From NCBI GenBank assembly GCA_963930775.1, contig OZ005705.1, forward strand, positions 5,022,001 through 5,086,000: a stretch of 64,000 nt of DNA, in the 5' to 3' direction. Below are positions 22,801 to 34,536 of this stretch, one piece after another. This DNA comes from Cliona cf. orientalis. Taxonomy: Eukaryota; Porifera; Demospongiae; Clionaida; Clionaidae. The translations under genes were made by a program, and so were the position numbers. Numbering within the stretch: position 1 is the first letter of the stretch; each line of letters opens with the position of its first letter. A model generated the notes under the pieces. It did not search any database. It was not told the origin of the DNA and saw only the letters and a list, made by a program, of their open reading frames with translations.

Positions 22801-24000
22801 AGCCTACAGTGGCCTAGAAGGACGCTTTTGATGATTACGACCGCTGTAGAGCAAGAGTCATAAAATGAGGGTCAGCACCCTCATATGACAATCCTCACTG
22901 GTTGGAATTGGATCCATCCTTGCTCTACTGTGGTGGATCCAATTCCAACTATAATTATTATTAACACCTTGCTGGAAAAAATTGCCCACATCTTTCCCAT
23001 AATATTACCAATAGCATTGTTAACGTTTAGTAGTGTGTTTGTAGCTATCATACAAGCAATTGGGGCTCTATGGTGGCCGAGATCGAAGGATACTTTTCTG
23101 ATGACCCTCACTGGTTGGAATTGGATTGACCGCTGTAGAGCGAGGATCGTCAAACAAGGGTCATGCAGTTGCACGCTTAACAAAATGCGGCTACCTTGGC
23201 AATCTCCCATACCTTGCTTGTGTGCATGATTCAGCTCTAGCAATAATTATTGATACAGGCATCACTAAACTGTCTCTACAATTATTACTGTGCTTTGCAA
23301 GTCAGTTATCCATGGAAAGAGTAAATGGGCAGTGGCTCTCAAGTGCCTACTATAAGTCATAAAGGTTTTCAGTTTATAATATTATTATAGTGACAGAGAT
23401 AGGTGCCATTCCCTGACTTTCCTAGACAACTGATATGCAAAGCACAGTATCTGGGCAACGTCAAGGTTATGGAGTTTATAGGAATCTATAAGCCCTTGGT
23501 AATGTGCAGTGCAACATTCTCAATGACTTTATATGATCATGATCGACCATTAATATTTTGCAGATTTTAGCACAACAGTATCACTGGCCACCACCACATC
23601 AACTGTAACTCAAGACACACTACCAGTTACAACATCAGATTCTGTGCTGCCTCAATCAATCATCATCACCATTGCTGTGTTGGGAGGTGTACTAGTACTC
23701 GTACTCAACGTGATTGCCTGCAGTATAGTGATTTGTTGCGTGCTCCATAACAAAATGAAGAAAACGTCTGCTAGTCAGGTATCTGGACCTCCATCTGCCT
23801 CAACAAACGGACATCTCCAGAATGGACAACTTATGGACAATCCTTCATACAATGTTAATGTTGGTGACAATGACCTTCCACTAGCGAACAATCGATCATA
23901 CAATCAAGTACCAAATCTGATCAATGACTCACAACTTGTTAACAATCCAGCATACATTTCAACTAGCCGAGAAGATCCTTACTATAGTGTTATTAATTAG
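16863..24000 (+). CDS. Gene 2: single-pass membrane protein with NPxY tail
   Basis: Three exons join in phase 1: 16863-16932, 18780-19325 (or from 18768, same frame) and 23564-24000. Exon 1 codes for MALSTTPSLAVVTLVVTIF, a clear signal peptide. Exon 2 codes for about 180 extracellular residues starting ADCTPANYVAFRDRI. It has CHGNITQWEAY, FHVWR and VSPGDFVGIRT, and I do not recognise it by name. Exon 3 has a Thr/Ser-rich stem, a transmembrane helix (IIITIAVLGGVLVLVLNVIA) and a tail with NPSY, NRSY, NPAY and DPYYSVIN. NPxY motifs bind PTB or clathrin adaptors, so endocytosis or signalling is likely. The 4.2-kb second intron is full of inverted-repeat elements. Confidence 0.82.
17712..18100 (-). 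repeat. Dispersed repeat, family C copy (inverted)
   Basis: It begins AACTAGAGCTCTATAGAGCA and ends GCGCGGGGTAATTAT, the reverse of the copy at 24795-25192, to which it is closely similar throughout. It lies in the first intron of gene 2. Confidence 0.75.
19606..20129. mobile_element. Inner TIR element of the stack
   Basis: The ends CCACACGCCTATAAGCTA and the complement of TAGCTTATAGGCGTGTGG form long inverted repeats that continue inward with 'ctgatcccctacgta'. TATAG stands on both sides, a possible short target copy. No coding content is seen. Confidence 0.6.
20131..21936 (+). mobile_element. Element with a transposon ORF fragment
   Basis: The ends TATAGACGGGTTGCC and GGCAACCCGTCTATA, each followed by a GGGGGCGTGG block, are inverted repeats. 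At 20246-20570 the plus strand codes for SALVMSAAAYVGSLDFKAR, LPDPYYLANEQWIDDVRRWP and NKECTFEGKGQPKPR. This N-terminal pattern occurs in SWIM/YqaJ-type proteins carried by invertebrate transposons, by my recollection. The frame stops after WLGE and no nuclease core follows, so it is a deletion derivative. Confidence 0.55.
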
Positions 24001-24238
24001 TCTAAAAATAATTTTGCATGCCTATAGCTAGCAAAATTAATTGTTTATTTCACCACTATAATTCTGTATTACATTTTGCTTGGAGTCGTGTGTTCTGATT
24101 TGACAAAATATGGGGTACATACATCAGAATAATTAGCAGGTTTTTTTTTATTGACTTGTGCACTCAGATCTGCTGCTTATGACATTGTGCATGATATTGT
24201 CAACCTAATAGCTACATATCACTGTGTAGTCTGCAGTG

Positions 24239-24244
24239 AATAAA
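24239..24244 (+). terminator. Poly(A) signal of gene 2
   Basis: AATAAA lies 239 bases past the stop codon at 24000, the first canonical signal downstream of gene 2. Confidence 0.6.
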
Positions 24245-24550
24245 GGTTATCAACGGGTGTAGCAATGTTCATTGTAATTTTTTGCAAAACTTTAGTACGG
24301 GTATATTTTGCTCATACCTCCATGACTACACGGGCTATAGACTTCAAGGTTGCTGGAGCAATAGTTCAAAGGTTGTAGTTGGTAATGATGGCCTTACTCA
24401 AACAGCACATTATGCATGGTTTTCTCGATAATGATAGATCTATGTAGATAAATGCGCTGCCACTGCACCACTACTAGACCAAAGTGCTATAGGAGTAGCA
24501 AAGTTTATCTATTCAGTAAGTTCAGTAAATTACATCCAGTATGTAATTAT

Positions 24551-26035
24551 TAAATTCAATTTTATAATATTATAACTGGTGATGTGTTGCTATGGATGTC
24601 CCGAGGTTCTTATCACTGATCATAGTAGGGAATTCGTAAATGAGATCTCTTCTCAGCTCTATGCCATCACAAAAACAGAGCACAGGGTCACTAGTGCTTA
24701 TCATCCCCAGGTATGTATATGTACCAGACCCATGCATAACTGATATGCTGCAGTTATGATGAAACTTTTTATTCTACTGCAGACTAATGGGCTCATTACC
24801 CCGCGCGCATGCGCAAGGGGTAATGTGATCGGTTTTGTCTGTCGTCTGTCGTCTGTCTGTCTGTCTGTCTGTCGTCTGTCGTTAGCACAAAAATCGCCAG
24901 ATCTGGAGATCTAGGCATCTGAGCGACTCATAAATGCAACGTATCCGTAAATATCGCCGAAAAACTGGCTTCAGTATGCTTCGAATCGTTTGGCAAGGCC
25001 CACGAGCGTTGCAAATACTGCCGCGTTTTGTTGGCCACGCCTATGTACACTAACCCACTATGTGCTCTCTGCTCATGCGCACAACCTGACACAATATGTC
25101 GGTAAAGGTCGTCAACAGGCTGCGAGCTCAGATATATGCGCTCTGACATCAACGTTGCAGCGCGCGCGGGGTATGTGCTCTATAGAGCTCTAGTTGAAAG
25201 ATTCAACCAGACCGTATCACGGTGTCCAGCTAGCTAAGATCATTGACTGTTGGTGCACTTCTAGAGTCCAGAAACCAGGCGTTCCAGAAGGCTCAGATGA
25301 ACATCACCAAAGCACAAAAGCAGCAGAAGGAGATATACGGACAGCTTGATCCAGCTCAGATCTCCAGCACATAAAGAGCTTGTAGGATCCAGTCTATGGT
25401 CAGTCTCTCCACTTTGATGTTGTGTGTGAGGAGATGGTGCAGATTCTTCATTCTGGTGGAAATCATATGGAATACAGTGAACACCATCGGATCTACATCC
25501 CCCTCAACAGTACGAGTGTACGACAGTCTGGGAAAGGCTCTTCCGCTCGATACAAAAAAGCAGGTTTCTGCTATTCTCCGCTCACCAGATAAAGAAATAA
25601 AGCTGGAGTATGCCAATGTGCAGGTAGCTATGAATAATAAAAATTTTACTCATTATTTCGTAGATTAAGTTTTATGGTACTTTTATGACTTACAGAAGCA
25701 GTCTAACCACTCAGATTGTGGTCTATTTGCCATTGCAAATGTAATGGCATTGTGTAACAGCCAACCCCCTGAGCACCTCTACTACGACATCAAAGAAATG
25801 AAAATGGATGTCTGGAAGATAAAGTCTTCCGACACTTTCCAGCAAGGAAGAGAAAAATTTCCCAGGAAACAGAAGCAATCAAGGTGTACTGCTCCTGTTG
25901 TTTGCCTGAAGGTGGAGAGAGGATGATAGCCTGTGATAACTGTGGAGAGTGGTACCACGACAACTGCTTCAACAGTGTCATTGATATCCCATCCAGTGTG
26001 TGGACGGACTCCAGCTATGTCATCTTTATAATTAG
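24551..26035 (+). pseudogene. Integrase / Ulp1-like protease / PHD mosaic gene, broken
   Basis: 24585-24710 reads CPEVLITDHSREFVNEISS and SAYHPQ. A short intron leads to TNGL, a family C repeat is inserted, and VERFNQT follows. This is the DDE integrase core of retroelement-derived genes of the KRBA2 type. 25431-25624 codes for QILHSGGNH and STVRVYDSL, and the exon at 25696 codes for QSNHSDCGLFAIA. Together these show the His, Asp and Cys of a Ulp1/SENP C48 peptidase. After a frameshift near 25880 come YCSCCLPEGGERMIACDNC and WYHDNC, a PHD finger. Stops also occur in 25240-25380. The gene is dead, but the domain order is readable. Confidence 0.7.
24795..25192 (+). repeat. Family C repeat inserted in the integrase
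   Basis: It begins ATTACCCCGCGCGCATGCGC and ends CTCTATAGAGCTCTA. It lies exactly between the codons for TNGL and VERFNQT of the integrase, so both insertion borders are known to within a few bases. No target duplication is evident. It includes a (TCTG)n run at about 24837-24872. Confidence 0.78.
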
Positions 26036-26119
26036 CTAACAGTTGACTATCTTGCTTATAGTAATCAATACTTACATCAAAATGGCCAATAGAAGCGATG
26101 AGAAAAAAGATTACAATGT

Positions 26120-26440
26120 CATGGGGGGGGTCCCCATTTTTATGGAAGGGCCCCCAATTTCATATTAAAATAGGGACCCTGTGGTCCCGAAAAATTAGGA
26201 CGGGGGTCCCTGATTTCATATGAAAATGGGGACTCGGGGTCCCCATTCTCATAATAATTATTATGATACTGGATCATTGGCATTAGCGGCAGCAGTCTAG
26301 TACACATGCGTTATAATGGGGAACCACTTATTGCAACGGGGGACCATTTATGATGCACACAGGATGTCCGGGGGAACATTTGTGATGACACAAGTGGTCC
26401 CCCAGGACCACTTGTGTAGGGGGACCAGTTAACTCGTTAC
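26120..26440. repeat. Degenerate G-run repeat array
   Basis: There are about nine runs of four or more G or C with the recurring words GGGGTCCC, GGGGACCA and CCACTTGTG. The segment has no open frame. It lies between the broken integrase gene and the promoter of the Death-domain gene. Confidence 0.45.
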
Positions 26441-26618
26441 AGACCCCTAGACCCCTCATCGAGATCAAAATGCACTCCTCCTCCACAAAATTGGTATCCT
26501 CCAACTGAAAAGCACCCCCTCCTCAGTGAAGTTACCCTCCTCCAAAACAGTGACTGTACTATAATATATCCACCCCTCATAAAAACTTGCTCGCGATCGC
26601 CCCACGCGCTGGAGTCTT

Positions 26619-26630
26619 TGCGCATGCGCA
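26619..26630. promoter_or_regulatory. NRF1-like palindrome before the Death-domain gene
   Basis: TGCGCATGCGCA fits the YGCGCAYGCGCR consensus of NRF1 and lies 100 bases before the ATG at 26730. No TATA box is visible nearby, as is common for NRF1-type promoters. The same word also occurs in repeats of this window, so function is not proven. Confidence 0.4.
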
Positions 26631-26729
26631 TATGGTAACGGGCCCCAAAGGTCGGATCATGACGGGGAGATTCCCTGGTACTTTCCCCTTTAGTCTGCAT
26701 AAACAGAGAGGGCCAGGGTGAAGCTAGCT

Positions 26730-27113
26730 ATGGCGGCTAAGATATTAACGAGTCTGAAAGGTTTCTACTACTTTAAATATTGTGGTCTGATAGTAATAAT
26801 TATTATTAATTTTTAGGAGACCTTCAGTTGTCAGAAGATGACCTACCCAAGCTGGCTAACCTGCTATGCCATGTTGCGCATAAGTGGGAGAGGATTGCAA
26901 CCTTTCTGCGCTTTGATTCGGGAACAATAGCCATGATCAAATCCAAACAAACCGGGACAGATGAAGCAGTGGACAAACTATTGGAGTTGTTGACGAAATG
27001 GTTGAACAGGGGAACCCCTTGCCCTACACTGTCAGCACTGACAGAAGCACTTAAGTCAAAAGTTGTTGAAGAAGAGAAACTTGCAGACCAAGTTTATAGT
27101 TCTTTTATGGATA
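26730..27113 (+). CDS. Gene 3, 5' exons: Death-domain protein
   Basis: Exon 1 (26730-26760) codes for MAAKILTSLK. A 56-base intron leads to exon 2 (26817-27113) in matching phase. The protein continues GDLQLSEDDLPKLANLL, WERIATFLRFDSGTI, LLELLTKWLNRGT and CPTLSALTEALKS. This is a Death-fold domain: W-x-x-I, six helices, and a terminal pTxxxLxxAL helix. Such domains self-associate in apoptosis and innate immune signalling. The exon ends at a strong GTAAGT donor in phase 1. The exon at 42834 has the fitting phase and is the likely continuation, across an intron of 15.7 kb. Confidence 0.75.
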
Positions 27114-27137
27114 GTAAGTTCTATCAAAGTAGGTAGT

Positions 27138-27312
27138 ATACTGTAAATCGCGAATATTTTGTTGTTAAAATATTTTTTGGCTTATGCAAGAATTAAATGT
27201 GCGAAAGTACATGATTGTCCAATATTAACGATGATGCAGTACAGGGTCGTTTATCCTTTAGTGAAAAAATTACACGAAATATTTTAGATATGAAATATTC
27301 ATTAAATTGTAG
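27138..27312. mobile_element. Possible MITE (TACTGTAAATC end)
   Basis: It starts TACTGTAAATCGCGAATATT, close to the terminal repeat of the pogo element at 37865, and ends in reverse-oriented 'cgaaatatttt' and 'attaaattgtagta'. The right end is diverged. Confidence 0.35.
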
Positions 27313-29008
27313 TAGCCCACCAGTCAGGTACTTGTATTAGGCCACTCCAAGTAGTATCCTGGTTTTTGGCCTTTATTACTTTTGTGCATGCACATAACAC
27401 AGCCATGCCCCTTGTGAAGACCACTTTGTCTCTGTACATGTGTGTAATCTTGACTATTTTGCAATGTTATCATGCCCCTTTTGCTGACGGTAGTCCCGTG
27501 AGTCAAGAAGGTCCTTGTTTCTTTTGTGTCACAACTATTTTTACAATAATATTGCCTTTTATGGTAGTGGATGTGGACTTATTAATTTTACTATAAAATT
27601 AATGTGCTCTGCACTTTGAATTTTTGTGGTCTTGTGCAATAATGAAATAATGAGTAAACAAGCCCACCCACTTCTAAACTTGGCAGTGGTGGATTCAGGA
27701 TTCTAGAAGGGGGGATTCTGTTGTGTGCAAAGTGCGCACGAAAGTTTTAGATGCCATGCCCACCTTTTGGGCAAAACTACGCCCATTTCGATTGTTGTTG
27801 AGACAAACTATCGCTCTACCAGTCCAATTGATCTGTTTTCGAACGAATTTTCTACTAAAGCATTCTAAGATGAGCCATAGCAGCTATTTTCTTATTTCCG
27901 AGGGTGATTCCATTTAGCTTATCAACAATACTTCTTATGGTATGAAAAACTTGACCATGCCCTCAGTAGCTGCATAGTGGAAATGGTGTATGAGGTAAAG
28001 GTCATCAATATAGTGGGTTCACTGTACAGTACAATGCCGGTGTCTCAGTTGCAGACTAGCCTCGGCTCATTGGGAATCTGAGAGTGGCTCTCAACCTTGA
28101 TAGTCAAAAAAGTCAAAGCTGAGAAGAACTCAACAGCGCAGTACAGCTAGATTGGTCCGGCGGCACACTGCTCATGGTGCGTGCTATGTATAGCACAGGG
28201 CTATCTATATATATCCATGGGATTATGTCAGCCTAGACAACGCGTGAAGTTCGGCCGACGCTGCTTGTCAGAGAAGGCAACACTCTGCTTGTAAGGTATT
28301 CGCTGGATACACGTGCTAGATACTCTACATATTTCACTGAATTTCAAGTCCCAGATAGGCTCCATCGAGGCCCTGAATTTTCCCATAATTACCTCATAGA
28401 TTACACCATAGGTTTCATCATAATTACTCTAATAACCGCAAGAAAGTAAATTGTTACTGAGGGCATAACTTGCACCCCTGGAATACCCCTCTGGAATACC
28501 CCTCTGGATCTGCTACTGCTTGGGAAAGACCCTGACCAAAAACCACTTGGAACGGCACAGTATCTTCCATTTTCTAAACTACCTGAATACTTATCAGTCT
28601 CGATCGTTCAAAAATGGGCAGAGCCTGCTATAGTGTGATTACTAGCAGTACACTTCGTGCATAGACATTCAAATAAGCCGAAACTATCTGAATAAGTTAA
28701 ATTTTGCACATGCGCTGATATGCGGTATGTGAAATCATGTCATGCTAGTGCTCAATACTAATATATTGGGATGATAAAAAATTATATGCCATTGGTGCGT
28801 TTTCGTATCATGCACGCAAACCACAGTAGATGCGAAATCGTGCCTGTACCGATATATTAGCGCTATGGCAACGCCTACATTCTAAAGAATGAGAAGCCAT
28901 AGCTTTGCCTTCCTATCTATGACTACCAGGGGGCCTCCCTTACCTGCTGTTGGTGTTGGCCCAACCCACTGCTCGCTACTAAAGATGTTCTTGTGAAGAT
29001 CAACGATA
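27313..29008. other. Gene 3 intron, no recognised feature
   Basis: AT-rich sequence with only short open frames of no recognisable content. There is scattered weak self-similarity but no clear terminal repeats. Confidence 0.4.
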
Positions 29009-29188
29009 ATGGTGATCGAGCCGGGTATGAGAACGGTACATTCTCTACCACAGGGCAGGAGGTACAGCTCTGTTGCTGAGTATATAACTAGACTAGGTCT
29101 ATACCTACACAGACATGACGAGCTTCTTAATAAAGCCAACAGCTTACCTACATGTAGGAGTGACTCGGAGACGGCGGTCATTATGGAG
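29009..29188 (+). CDS. Possible exon, unknown
   Basis: An open stretch from ATG at 29009 codes for MVIEPGMRTVHSLP, YSSVAEYITRLGLYLHRHDE and CRSDSETAVIME, and ends at a good GTAAGT donor. The composition looks coding and the C-terminal half could form helices. I do not recognise it. If real it could be an alternative exon of gene 3 or the start of a transcript broken by the transposon at 29625. Confidence 0.25.
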
Positions 29189-32100
29189 GTAAGTAAGCTT
29201 AAAAGCTTTTGTGTATGTTTGTAGCTTATAGTATGTATAGCAGCACCCTAGCAGTGTACTCGAACATTGCAGCAACCTGTCTTACATATCATGAAGGCCT
29301 GTAGTGCCTGTGTAGCTGTGATACTATGCTGTACAGGATGCTTTATTTGCGCTGTACTTTCTTGAATAAATTCTGGCATTGGCAATACGCATGATGTCAT
29401 GAACTCTTGGCCTATAATGGGTTAACGGAAACATGCTTGTGACCGCATTAACGGTAAAAGTTAGCGAACAGCTAGTCCACAAGGTCTAATATCGGCAAAG
29501 AAAGCAAGGGACCCAGCAGCCAGGAACTAAGAGAAGGTGATCATTTCAGAGGCCGCGAAAAAGAATTCAGGGGTGATTTGAGTTCAGTAGTGCTGTGGAT
29601 ATTGACACTCTTCGAGAGATGGAGTACTCAGCGCACTTAAGGACTGTCTCAACTACATTTTAATCCAAATTTTTACAGGATTCATGACCTCACTGCAGCA
29701 AGTACATACAGAATAGGAGTATGTTTTAGTATTCACATTAAAGTTTAAGTCAAATACTTTCATGTGTATAGAAATTAAACCGCAATTATCTAATTATACA
29801 CTAATTATGCAAGCTACAAGCCACACCCTCCAAACGACTAAATATAGCTATCCGGAATTCAAGCACACACTGGAGGATAAATTCATTGCCATAAAACGAA
29901 GTAGTAAGAGTAGGTCTACAAATACACCGGGCGGATTCCAGTTTAGTTGTATGGTGTTTGTGATAGATGCGAAAATACACTTTCGGGGGGCACTTACGGC
30001 ACTTTATTCTGCATGTAACTCTGGCTAGCATCGTTTTTTTGCCAATTTGTCCTATAGATGAGTTCAAGTGACATGCTATTTCAGTTCGTGATACTAGACG
30101 GCACGTTTCGATGTCCATAACAATTCCGGACGGCAATCACACAAAATTTCTGTGCCCCAACTGTGACCGTGCGGCTTTCCACGCCCAAGTAGAAGCCGAT
30201 CACATGACGGTCACACCCACGGCAAACCACAATATCCTGGCAGCTGTGGTTAGAACTGTAGTAACCTCGGTAACCATAAGCAGTGAATGTAATATGAGCT
30301 GCCTAGTTGAAAACTGAAGGATGGATGTAAGCAAAAACATAACATTATTCATAATAATATGAGCAAATTAATATTATTATAAAATTTGTGTAGCACTGAT
30401 ATTCTTGCCACTCTTGTTTTGTTATCCTAAAATAAAGAGAAAGGATATTAAATCAGCATAAGGTAAGTAACTATATAGAGACACAAATGTACACTGAATA
30501 TAAGACTGCACTCAATAGGCTGCATGGTACTGGCTTTTATTCCTTTATATACAGTATGACTAGTGGCTGTATTCGAACAGTAAGCTATATCCTCAACTGT
30601 GGGTTTGCTCGTGTGAACATTTATGAGAATATACCCACCCAAAAGGGATGCTATGGTCGACGAAATGTTGATAATAATGATAGAACAAGAAAATTTAGGG
30701 CTCAATTTAGTGATCACCCTGGATATGGAATCCCTGAAAATTATTTTGAGCCAACTGGAAAAGATAAAAGGAACCAATTTGAGAGGGATAGTGATAAAGT
30801 CATTGATGGCTTCAGAAAATTAAAATGGCCAAATGGATGTGTAGTTGATAAGGAAGCTTATGTCAGGAAATTTTCTAGTGGTAAATGGAGTGAGCTCCCT
30901 ACTAAAGAGAAGCATATACATACCATGAGTAATTGTGCACGATGCTATGAGTCCTATGCTCAATACCAGCAGGTATTCCCACTAAAACCTTTCTATCAGC
31001 CAAAGCCCATAGTTCAGATTGACACAGATGCCATGAAAAGGCAGGGCACAAAAAAATTCACCTCAAACGTGATTTCAGCACTAGACTTGGTGTTTACAGA
31101 ACAGACCAACATGACGTTTCGTGAAGCATTATTGAAGGATAAATCCTTAGGTCTGGAAAACAAAAAGAGCCAGTATGAAAAGAGGAAAGAAAAAAGAGAG
31201 TTAGAGAGAAATTTTACAAAGCAGGTTAACAAATGCTTTGCAGAGAAAGCTGCAATCTCGTTATTACGTGAAGGAGAATCTAAACGTAAATACCATCGGA
31301 AAAGGTTATCCCAGTCTTTTACAACCCCAGAGAATAATCAACCACAACCAAAAAAGCCAAAAAAGCACTCCCCAAACTTCAACAATGTTGACTGGGACAA
31401 AGAAAATGTTGAAACTACCATACGTAATTGGCCTACTGACATACCTATTAATTGGAGTGCAGTAGCCAGACAGCACGGGATAACCAGAGGTAACGGTGGC
31501 CAAGTGGTCAAGGAATTCGCGGAATCCCTCGGGCTATTAAATGGCACTACGTCCACTCCAAGTAGAAAGCCAAGAGTACGAGCATCAAAGACACGGCTCC
31601 CAGGATCTAGTATTCCCATTCCATCTAATCCACCAGTCAGTGCTGTTGATAATGAAATTAAGGCAATGATTGAATCAGGCAGGTTCACATTAGGAGAACC
31701 ATGTGCCCCTTACAAATTGACCAAGTATGTATCCTTGAATGGCATACTATCACCACAAGAAGCAACTGTGATGGCACGTAAACTACCTCTCATAGATATT
31801 CGTAAACAGGCAGCGCGTGTACATGCACTTAACTCCAACCACAACCATACAGGAAATGACGGTGAGTCAGCTGACTGACCACATCAATAAGTGTGGAGGA
31901 AATGTAAATGATGATATGCCTCATAGTGAACTCTGCAAGCTTCTCTGTAGTTATCAAAGATCCAGATCTCTAGCAATGTGGCACGATCATGCTACGATTC
32001 TCAAAATGGGCTTTCTCATGATAACGGTTCACACCCTATATGACCCTGCCGTTTTCTTACTGACAAGGAGTATGAACAGAAATATCCAGACCACTTACCA

Positions 32101-33707
32101 GTGAGTGTTCAATCGGAAGTAGAACAACCAGAGGTATATATGCTGTCACTTGGAGAATCTTCTGTAGAAGAGCAAGCGGCAGTCATTGGTGATCGCATAG
32201 ATTGCCTACAAGATCTTTCTCTCACCTTGGATGCTGGGAATGAAATGCAAATAAAGGATACGTTACGGTACTTCACTGGAGATCATCCAGCTGCTCAATT
32301 TGAGCAGGGCACTAAACAAGGTGGTATTTACAACTGTGGAGTGTGGTGGTGCAAAGATAGTTTATTCGACGATCAAGCACATTCATTGCAATATTGCTGG
32401 AGAAATCTACATGATTTACAATCCATAGCTATTAGTGGAGTTTTTGGAAGGGAGAAGGGTGTTTTAACACCCTTTGACAACCTTAAAGTTGATAAACTTC
32501 GTACTGAGATACAAGCTAGGGGAGTAGAAGATACCAGTATGAAAAAAGGTGTGCTCAGGGACATGCTTGACAACATATTGAGAGGAGTAATGAGGGTCCC
32601 TGCCTTACTCTTAACTGACCCCACTCAAACACTCACATCACTAAATCTGCACAACTATGAAGTGGTTGCAAGTGAGCCTCTTCACGACTTGAAGGGCCAC
32701 ATTATTAATTTAATAACAGAATTACCTTTTGTGCTACCGGAAGGTAACACCACATCTCAATGTAACCACCTCATTTCCAGCTGCTTAGCGAAGGAGAAAA
32801 AGTCAGGAGCTGATCTGCGTAGAATCATTATCCAAATTTTTCTTCTCTTGAAGGATTTGGACTGCAGTTCAAAAGTACTGACCCTTCTGCAAACAATGAT
32901 CAAAATCGGAGAAATCTTGTATTCAAAAGAGGAAAAGAGGACTCCCCGACAGTTACTTCAACTGTACAACAACTGCTGGTTGCATATGGAGTTATGTGCT
33001 GAAATTTTTTCTTCACCTAAGCAAATCACTAGGACCAGAATGTTTGGCCATTATTTGCATGCCTTGACAGCTCACAGTCCAACACAATATGAGCTTTGCT
33101 GCCTACGCTCTCTTAACACGGAAAATCAAGAGAGATTATTTGGACAGGCCAGAAGGATAGCAGAAACATGCACAAACCATCATGCACAAAATGTTATACC
33201 CCAAGTAATGCTACGTCTACAGGCCAAACAGGAACAAAGGCAAGCACTAGCTTCAGTGGAAAACTCGGATAGCCAAGTAGGCCAAATTGCGAAACACTTA
33301 CCTCAATTTCCTGGCACAACAATTAAGTTTTCCTTTCTTAGAAGTCGGGAAAGCAGCTGGCAAGCTCATCTTGTGAGGATAAGTCCTTTCTTGTTACAAG
33401 GTAAAGGAGCTTGGTGGGAACTGAAAAGTAATGGATTTCTCTTTCATGATGGTGACAATGACAATAATTACAGATATCAGCCAAAACTGTTACACTTTAA
33501 TGTCAAGGACATAGAGGAGAGGCAAAAAGGTAGCTGGAGAAAAATAATTGAAGATAAAGTATTGATTCCAGCAAACAGTATCAAATTGTTTGATTTACAC
33601 GGGAAGCTCATCGGTAGGATGGTGTACAGGGACAATGAGGTTACATATGTACCACAGGTACCTTCACAAGAAATTTCTAATTGCAGCCCACTCTTCACTC
33701 TCGCCGA

Positions 33708-34230
33708 TGGAGCCCACTCACTCTCTCTGGCCGACAATAGCGCGGCAGGAGTCATCTCTCCTCCCCTCACACAAGGTGGAGCCCACTCACTCTCTCTGGC
33801 CGACAACGGCGTGGCAGGAGTCATCTCTCCTCCCCTCACACAAGGTGGAGCCCACTCACTCTCTCTGGCCGACAACCTCACTCAAGGTGGAGCCTACTCA
33901 CTCTCTCTGGCCGACAACGGCGTGGCAGGAGTCATCTCTCCTCCCCTCACACAAGGTGGAGCCCACTCACTCTCTCTGGCCGACAACGGCGTGGCAGGAG
34001 TCATCTCTCCTCCCCTCACTCAAGGTGGAGCCCACTCACTCTCTCTGGCCGAGAACAGCACAGCAGGAGTCATCTCTCCTCCCGTCACTCAAGGTGGAGC
34101 CTACTCACTCTCTCTGGCCGAGAACAGCACGGCAGGAGTCATCTCTCCTCCCCTCACTCAAGGTGGAACCCACTCACTCTCTCTGGCCGACAATCTCACT
34201 CAAGGTGGAGCCCACTCACTCTCTTTAAAT
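33708..34230 (+). repeat. In-frame 69-base tandem repeat in the transposase ORF
   Basis: Nine units of GGAHSLSLADNGVAGVISPP plus LTQ (23 residues, 69 bases). Two are shortened to 14 residues (42 bases) by loss of the NGVAGVISPP part. All units keep the frame. The array is also open in a second plus frame and on part of the minus strand, an effect of its unit length and lack of stop triplets. Confidence 0.9.
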
Positions 34231-34536
34231 CACAAAGGGTCAATGGACAAAAGTCATAGAGCTAAGAAAGCATCTAGCAAATCTTACCAATTCATTTGTC
34301 TGAATATTGAAGAGCACACAGCCCATGGGATGAAAACATCTCTGGCTTCTTCGATTTTAGAACTGCTAGACGATGATGATGGGATACTGAGAGAATTTGA
34401 TGAGCTCCGCTTTCGTATGAAAGAACTAAAAACCAAAAAGAAGCATGTGAGCACGAAGGAAAAGATGCGCTACAAAAGTCTCGCAGCTCAGCTTGGTGTT
34501 AAGCTGCTGCTAAAAAGGACTGAACTAGATCAAAAC

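Noticed and set aside
22885-23243. Paired open frames on both strands near 23 kb
   Set aside because: The region has internal repeats ('cactggttggaattggat' twice, with an inverted copy), which keep both strands open. No recognisable protein.
24837-24890. Regular TCTG/GTCTGTC spacing suggesting an array
   Set aside because: A simple microsatellite inside a family C repeat. There are no spacers, so it is not a CRISPR-like structure.
26437-26700. Minus-strand frame over the gene 3 promoter region
   Set aside because: Gly/Arg-rich low-complexity translation of the G-run repeat; no domain.
33477-33881. Minus-strand open frame of 134 codons
   Set aside because: It is another shadow of the tandem repeat and its flank, with no recognisable domain.
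33590-34228. Long second plus-strand frame over the repeat array (WPTTAWQESSLLPSHK units)
   Set aside because: It is the same tandem repeat read out of frame; the 69-base unit has no stops in that frame. The main frame joins conserved sequence on both sides.
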